A stretch of DNA of 64,000 nt from the NCBI GenBank assembly GCA_012934845.2, contig WNNJ02002872.1, positions 1 through 64,000 on the forward strand. Direction: 5' to 3'. This DNA comes from Pomphorhynchus laevis. Lineage: Eukaryota > Acanthocephala > Palaeacanthocephala > Echinorhynchida > Pomphorhynchidae. The stretch's first letter is position 1. The number at the start of each line of letters is the position of its first letter. The translations under genes were made by a program, and so were the position numbers. Shown in pieces: positions 58,091-64,000 of the stretch. Below the pieces are notes generated by a model, which was not told the origin of the DNA, did no database searches, and saw nothing but the letters and a program-made list of their open reading frames with translations.

Positions 58091-58640
58091 AAAGCGAGGT
58101 TCCTTTGCTGATGCTGTAATTTCTTATCAAGATTTAACCATTTACGAATCAGATGAGAAAACTGAGTCTACGTATTTTGGATTATTTATAAATTAAAAAT
58201 AAAATAAAATTTAAATTATTAAATAGTACATAATAATAAATGATTATAAATAATTAATAATTGTTATTAGAAGATTTTATATAATTTAAAAAACTAATTG
58301 TTAAATATCATATAAAAAATTAACAGCTTAAATACACAAAAGAGTATCATACAAGCTTAAACACGCAATAATACATACAAAGGCAATCTAACCAAAAAAA
58401 GACAATTTCGAACATATAAATACTTACCAGCGAGAGGATAACAGCGAGCATATTATCAAATTCAAATTCGAGAAGTTGCTACAATAGATAATTCAACGAC
58501 ACCACTACCAGATGAAAACGAGGCTGATAATGGGGATGTTAGGCGTAGTGGTAAGAACAATTTCGACAATAACAAAATGAGATCGAGCTGCTATGTCTGC
58601 TTTCACTGCAATGCTTTAGGAGGCCTGCTCTGGCTACCAC
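58091..58640. other. Spacer upstream of CR1-like and RT elements
   Basis: AT-rich to about 58420, then rising GC content leading into the next retroelement. No separate feature recognised. Confidence 0.45.
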
Positions 58641-60910
58641 TTACTAACAACCACGCTTTTAATGAGACAATCGATAGGAGGGTGAAATCAAGATGATCGG
58701 GAGGCTCAAATGTGTCGAACAGTAGCGGAAAGGTTGAGCACAATGACATTAAGTGGGCACTATCGACATTTTATTCAGTCGCCACTCTTCTGCCCTGCGA
58801 CACAGCTACAGCTAAATCGCTACAGTGGCTGTATCCAACACGGTGTTTCCACACAAGATGGACGTTATCAAAGATGGACGTTGTTATACCTCCATTATCA
58901 AAGATGAACGTTGCTATACCGGAAGTCGGTTGATTCGTTTCGCGCAGTTTTACGATCTTTTTCACCTTCTTCGGCAGGAGGAATGGTGGCTTGAGCCCCT
59001 CCCATCCGAAGGATATCATGGCTTATTTCTCTAGAGCCGCAGCAGATTACCTCACAAAAGCACTACTAGGCCTGGGATCGTTGCTTCTGTCCGCCATGGT
59101 ATCTGATAGTGTAACTCCGATAGTGTGTTGTGCCTGGATGCTCGCTTTCGGGAAGAAGGACAGAGACATTCAGCCGATCGCAGTCGGTGTTACCATTAGA
59201 TGCATAGCTGCGAAGTTTGCCTGCCGTTTCGCCTCGGAGCTTCCCGTGGATGGATTCCTGTTCTTTCAGCTGTGAGTTGGCGTACCACGTAGCATCGAAG
59301 CTGCTATCAAAGCTGCACGAACGTTTTTGGGGGATTCGGTTGGTTCCGACTATGCACTGCTGAAGCTGGAGTTCCGAAACACGTTCAACAGCGTGAAGCG
59401 CGATGATGTCTTCGACAGCGTTGCGCGGGACGTATCACCGATTCTTCCGTTCGTTGAGTTATTACAACAATCCAAGTCATCTATTTTTCGGGAACGAGAT
59501 TATATCATACAGCTAAAGAGTTCAGCAGGGTGACCCACTGAACCTACTCTTAATCTGTCTCGCAGTCAATAACATGGCGCACACGATGAGGTCGTCTTTA
59601 AATCTATGGTATCTCGACAATGGCGTACTAGGGAGATAAGTCGACACGTTGATATCTGATATCGCCATCATCCAAAAACTGGGAGCTGATATGGGGATTG
59701 TGTTTAACTTCACAAAATGCGAGATCGCCGCAACTGATGAGTATGTTAACAGATCTATTAAAGACGCTATCCCGAAGTGTAGAAAAGTAGTTCATACAGA
59801 CGCCCATTTGTTGGATTCCCCGATTGGCAACTCCGAGTTCAATATTAATGCTACACTTGACCAGGTCATAGACGAACTTGCCCGATCCGAGATTTAGTTG
59901 AATGAACCACACAGGCATGACACACTATTCTTAATCCGTCATTTTTGACCCTTCTGAATGTCTATTTTCTGTCGAAGACAACATCTTGTTTCCGAAGTGA
60001 TCTATTACTGTGTTTTTACGAAAAGGTCCAATTTATTTTGTGCAATATCTTAAATGTCGTGCTGCGGGATGAAACGTATAAGCATGCTACATTCCTAGTT
60101 TTGCTCGGTGGGCCGGGAATCTGCCAAGCCCGAGAGATAGCGTCCTTGCTTATTGTTCGTAAGTTAAAGAAGGTAACGATTTGATTTGGAGACTGCTTCT
60201 TCGAAGTAGTCTTGCTGATTCAACTTCGAAGTAGTCTTGCTGATTCAACTTTGCTAAACGACAATTACCACGAAGCTATCACCCGTTTGTCGATAGCGGT
60301 AATACTGAGACCTGAGGTCCTCTCAAAACAAGTCTTTACTGGAATATACGGAGATGAGATGAGTAGCGGAAGTACGCACGCGCTCAATTGTAGTCCCATA
60401 AGGGCCAGACACATCCGTCACACCGGAGTAAACGAGATAATTCGCATGGTCCTCGCGCCAGAAGGAGTACCTTCAAGGTTGGAACCAAATGATATCTCAA
60501 AGATCGATGGAAATCACCCAGATAGAGCGATTCTCATCCCGCTGCAATCCGGCCGTATTCTGATATGAAACTTTGCCTGTCCCAATACACTGGCACCGAC
60601 GTACCAATCTCAAGCTATGACAGAAGGCAGTACCGTCGCCAGTGACGCAGAGGTAAAGAAAGATCAAAATACAGAGATATCGATACCCTCGATTACTAGG
60701 TCGTACCATCGGCAATCGATACGCTTATTGCTGCTGGCTCGAGCACAGCATCTTCCTCGAGGCGCTGGGAAATAGGTTGGTTCGGTCGACTGGCAACAAG
60801 CGATAATCGTCTTGGTTCATGCAGCGAATCAAAGCGGTGATTGCTTGGATCAACGCCGCCTGTGTTTTAGAGGCCACCGAAGACAGGACATTGCCTATCT
60901 TCTGAACTTG
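58641..60910 (+). mobile_element. RT retroelement with C-terminal nuclease-like domain, decayed
   Basis: Plus strand. Start region LSPSHPKDIMAYFS (58.99 kb), then KKDRDIQPIAVGVTIRCIAA and KFACRFASELP (59.16-59.24 kb), IEAAIKAARTFLGD, LLKLEFRNTFNSVKRDDVFD (59.36 kb), LPFVELLQQSKSS. Thumb area GADMGIVFNFTKCEIAAT (59.68 kb), AHLLDSPIGNSEF, RHDTLFLIRH. C-terminal domain: GVNEIIRMVLAPEGVPSRLE (60.43 kb), NHPDRAILIPLQSGRIL, NTLAPTYQSQAMTEG and KKDQ. The HPDR...SGRIL...NTLA section fits a PD-(D/E)XK-like pattern seen in this family (RPDG-TLIPW-SGR-L-WD-T-DTLA). It is related to, but distinct from, the copies at 1-338, 22-24 kb and 31.2 kb. Several breaks, and a 28-bp tandem duplication near 60190-60245. 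Confidence 0.65.
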
Positions 60911-60929
60911 ATTCCAAACAAAAATTTTG

Positions 60930-61190
60930 ATTTTGTTTAAAATATTAAATATTTTAAAAATTATATCAAGTTAAAATCAAAAATGGAATTTTAAAATAAA
61001 AGTTTATTTTCATGAATTTACTTAATAATTTTTAATAATGTTTTGTATCAGAATTATGATCTAATTATAAGAATAATAATGTTTTATAAAACTTACATCA
61101 GAATAAGGATTATAGGTAATCAAGAGGAACTGCTACGTTATCAGGTTTCGACACATATTACTCGGACCAGCATAGCAGAATGACTTATTT
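60930..61190 (-). repeat. PLE 3' module, minus orientation
   Basis: Minus strand: CTGCTATGCTGG, TGTCGAAACCTGATAACG, TAGCAGTTCCTCTTGATTACC, TATAATCCTTATTCTGATG, then the A/T-rich PLE flank (ATGAAAATAAACTTTTATT). Diverged relative to the 36.8-kb copy. Confidence 0.65.
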
Positions 61191-61288
61191 GGTTGATAAA
61201 AGATTGAATAAACAAGCAGGTACAAGGAAAATATGATAAAGATCTTACTTTTATGTAAGAAAAAGTATGTGTTTAGTATAATTACAAT

Positions 61289-61348
61289 TAATTCAATCAG
61301 CTGCAGATCAAATCAATCAGTTGCAGATCAGTTCAATCAGTTGCAGTA
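61289..61348 (+). repeat. Short tandem repeat, three units
   Basis: Three units of about 21-22 bp based on TCAATCAGTTGCAGATCA. Lies upstream of the right-edge LINE. Confidence 0.75.
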
Positions 61349-61569
61349 GCAAATATAACAGCTTCAACACACAAGGATGTTAATGGGAGGACGACAGAAA
61401 ACAGATACGACCGACAGCAACTATGCTCAACTGCAAGTACAGTGCTCGACACACGACTGCATCGTCTGGAAAACAATAGTCTGAGACAACAGTAAGTCTA
61501 AAACTTCCTATATGGATTTTGTACCAACAAACTAATCCGCAACCTCTCCCATAAGCACACATCAACATC

Positions 61570-64000
61570 CAACACGTCTAATCAAACTACCCCAATCGTT
61601 TCCAATGTTCTTTCTCCACCCACTGATCCTGTCACCATATACACTTCCCATCCCATGTCATCTTCACTCCCAGACACCCTCCGTCCCGTCCCTCCTATCA
61701 CGTTTCTCAATAACCTACATCCACATTCAAAATATATTCAACCTACCTCCACGATCTTTTCACTCATACCTTTCCTCACATCGCTTGACACCCTCCATAT
61801 TATCTTTATCCTCTATGTCTCCTGCCGTCAAACCAACTCCCTCCAAATCTCACGCACTCACGTCACTCGTCCGCCTTACGGAAAAGATTTCCTTCTCGCG
61901 ATCGTTGCGTTAACGTCACTAATATCACTCTTTTCACATCCTTATCTCCACAAGCACGTCTCGAATACGATGTTTCCGCCTTCAGGGGTGCGATGATCGT
62001 ACCCCTTCCGATATCGCTCAACTCTCTTCTGTCCTCATCAAAAAACGCCGTCGTGAGGAAAACGGCGAAACATCTCTCTCCAACCGAAACAACGTCGGAA
62101 ATTTTCAAGTTGTCCACACCCGCATCAACATTCGATGGCACTCCATCTCCTCTGTGTGCCTTCTCCGCTAGCCCCTATCAACACCACACACGGTTTTCAC
62201 CTCAGCCTCCTCAACACTAGATATATTCTTCATAAATCCGATATCATCCTCAACCTATTCAACAAGCAATCCATTGATCTCTTCTGCCTCACCGAATCCT
62301 GGCACTCTGATCTCGACGAACTCTCAATTCGCCGTTTGCTCTCTGCCCGTTGCTCACTTGTCGAATCAGCACGCGCCATAAGCTCATCTCCTTCTAAATT
62401 ATCTAATCATGGCGTAATTGTCGCATTCGCTCGTCACCACGTCTCTTCGCAGAATCACTCTCAATTTCATCCCTTGCTCTTTTGAATTGCTCACATATCG
62501 TTCTTCTAGCCCGATCACTCTTGATCTCGCCATTGTACACCGTCCGGGTTCATCAGCTCCCACCTCCTTATTTTTACCGAACTCGCTGACCTTCTTTCTC
62601 ATTGTTCTTTGTCCTCCATCCCTTCACTCGTTCTTGGCGACTTCAACATCCGCCTTGACCACACCTTTTCTGCCTATTCCATCCGATTCATCATGGTCAC
62701 CCTTGATCTCACTTCCAACCACTCCCCGCTTCACACACCTAACATCATACGTCGCCCTTGGAAAAATTTTGACCTCACTCTTCTCTCTCAGCATTACTCA
62801 AATCGTCTCTAGCTGCTTCCATAATAACATCTTCCTCTCATCATGATCTCGCATTTCTGTTCGACTCCGAAATCACATCTACTCTCGATCTTCTCTTGCC
62901 CTCCAAGCCTCACCTTCACCGTCGATTGCACCGTGCCCAATGGTTTAACATCCAATACATACTCTCAAAGCGCGGACTCCGTCATGCTTTTCGAGTCTAT
63001 CACCGCTCTCTCAAACGTTATATCAGCTCGCTCACTCCGTCTCCGTGATTTCTATTTTGCTCTCTGCCGGTCTCATTTCAACCTACTACGTACCAAATGC
63101 AAATCCTTCTGGCAGCATAAAATCATCACTTCATTCAACTCTAAGTCTCTCTGGCATACTTTTAACTCACTTCTTCTCGCTCCTTTTCGTCTTGCAACAT
63201 CAATCCACATAATTATTCGTCCTCTCTAGACCAAAGTATCCACATTATTCACTCACACCCCCGTCTCTATCCCATCGCACTCTTCCCCGCCTAACCTCAT
63301 CTTCCCGTAACTTTCATTTTCTCACTGTCTCACCTGCCGAAGTCTAATCTGTCCTTATGTCCTAGCCCGACAAAACCTCACCTGCCGAACCCCTGCCTAC
63401 CTTGATACTTAAATCCATATGCTCATCGATATACCCTATCCTCACCACCTTGTTAAACTCGTCCATCAGAAGTCGTATATTTCCTTCACATTGGAAATCC
63501 GCCAACGTACGTCCTCTCCCTAAGAAACAATCGCTCGACCACTCACTTTCTTCTAGATATCGCCCCATTTCCCTCCTCCCTACTCTTTCCAAGCTCTTAG
63601 AGCGCCTTATCTTAATACAGATCAACGTTTATATCTCTTCATCCAATCTGTACCCTCCTTCCCAATCCGCTTTCCGCTCTAATCACTCGACCGAAATCGC
63701 CTGCATGAAAGTTTACAACGACATACTCATTTCTCGTAACAAGGCTATATATAGTGTTCTCATCTCACTCGAACTTTTTTTACGCCTTCGACTTCGTCGA
63801 CCACAACATCCTCCTGTATCGCCTTCGTTATGATTACAGCTTTTCGTCCTCATCCGTAGCATGGTTTGCCTCATATCTATCCGACCGTTCTTCTCGCATC
63901 TGCTCATAATTCATCATTTACCAAGCTTTATCTCCTTAACGTAATGAGGATGTCATTAGCAATACGCTAATGACATCCCCATCTATGCTCATACAACCTC
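61570..64000 (+). mobile_element. CR1-like LINE, 5' part, running off the right edge
   Basis: Plus strand. ORF1-like Ser/Pro-rich frames 61605-61996. Endonuclease: IDLFCLTESWHSDLDELSI and RRLLSARCSLVESAR (62.27-62.37 kb), SLVLGDFNIRLDHTFSAYS (62.62 kb). Linker HFNLLRTKCKSFWQHK (63.07 kb). RT: IFPSHWKSANVRPLPKKQSL (63.47 kb), RYRPISLLPTLSKLLERLIL, FRSNHSTEIACMKVYNDILI (63.67-63.73 kb), then in the next frame YAFDFVDHNILLYRLRYDYS and SYLSDRSSRICS (63.78-63.9 kb), and finally IPIYAH at the edge, corresponding to DILIYAH of the 54.7-kb copy. Frameshift near 63770; others between domains. The copy is 80-90 percent similar in motif regions to the 54-58 kb element. Confidence 0.75.
63949..63977. repeat. 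12-bp hairpin within the LINE RT
   Basis: GATGTCATTAGC, loop AATAC, GCTAATGACATC. The right half is the normal LINE sequence for the residues before IPIYAH; the left half is its inverted copy. Confidence 0.85.

Noticed and set aside
1-64000. CRISPR arrays, operons, riboswitches, bacterial terminators
   Set aside because: None of these patterns were seen; spliced genes and LINE/PLE content show eukaryotic nuclear DNA.

Overview
The window reads as AT-rich metazoan nuclear DNA, most likely from an invertebrate (arthropod-like; inferred from short spliced introns mixed with long repeat-filled ones, Penelope-like, RTE/Rex3-like and CR1-like retroelements, hAT and Tc1/mariner-like DNA transposons, and the absence of any bacterial gene layout). 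Two host genes can be supported, both on the minus strand. The first is GINS3 (PSF3, a replicative-helicase subunit) at 1157-3908, which assembles into a 218-residue protein from three exons. The second is a FAST-kinase-family mitochondrial RNA gene, most like FASTKD4/TBRG4, with six in-phase exons scattered over 12.7-24.6 kb; its first exon and its C-terminal RAP-domain exons were not found. A 105-codon ubiquilin fragment lies antisense inside a FASTKD intron.

Layout. 1-340: C-terminal tail of a reverse-transcriptase retroelement running off the left edge. 1.1-3.9 kb: GINS3. 4-12.7 kb: AT-rich DNA with a LINE endonuclease scrap bearing its own target duplication, two copies of a 370-bp repeat containing a hammerhead-ribozyme-like core, and a 550-bp inverted repeat with a 2.1-kb spacer. 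11-15 kb: a cluster of fold-back MITEs. 12.7-24.6 kb: the FASTKD gene, one intron of which holds a retroelement whose 5' junction carries an 82-bp copy of the neighbouring FASTKD exon. 25.5-34 kb: an almost full-length but decayed RTE/Rex3-like LINE, its truncated sister, and other RT fragments.

34.4-47.8 kb: a nest of Penelope-like element (PLE) pieces in both orientations, sharing one recurrent 3' module. Into it are inserted a Tc1/mariner-like element (36.0-36.7 kb) and a hAT element with a clear 8-bp target duplication (43.2-44.4 kb); a CR1-like fragment and a 498-bp tandem duplication lie between. 47.8-51.1 kb: two more LINEs on opposite strands. 53.9-58.1 kb: a nearly complete CR1-like LINE on the minus strand. 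58.6-60.9 kb: another RT retroelement of the type seen at the left edge. 61.6-64.0 kb: a second CR1-like LINE running off the right edge.

The host genes are not obviously functionally linked: one acts in nuclear DNA replication, the other presumably in mitochondrial RNA processing. Most of the remaining sequence is transposable-element debris at different ages; the most recent-looking events are the 498-bp tandem duplication and a nearly identical PLE segment at 35.1-35.6 and 45.4-45.9 kb. All similarity statements come from reading translated motifs by eye and from memory of the families; no database search was run.
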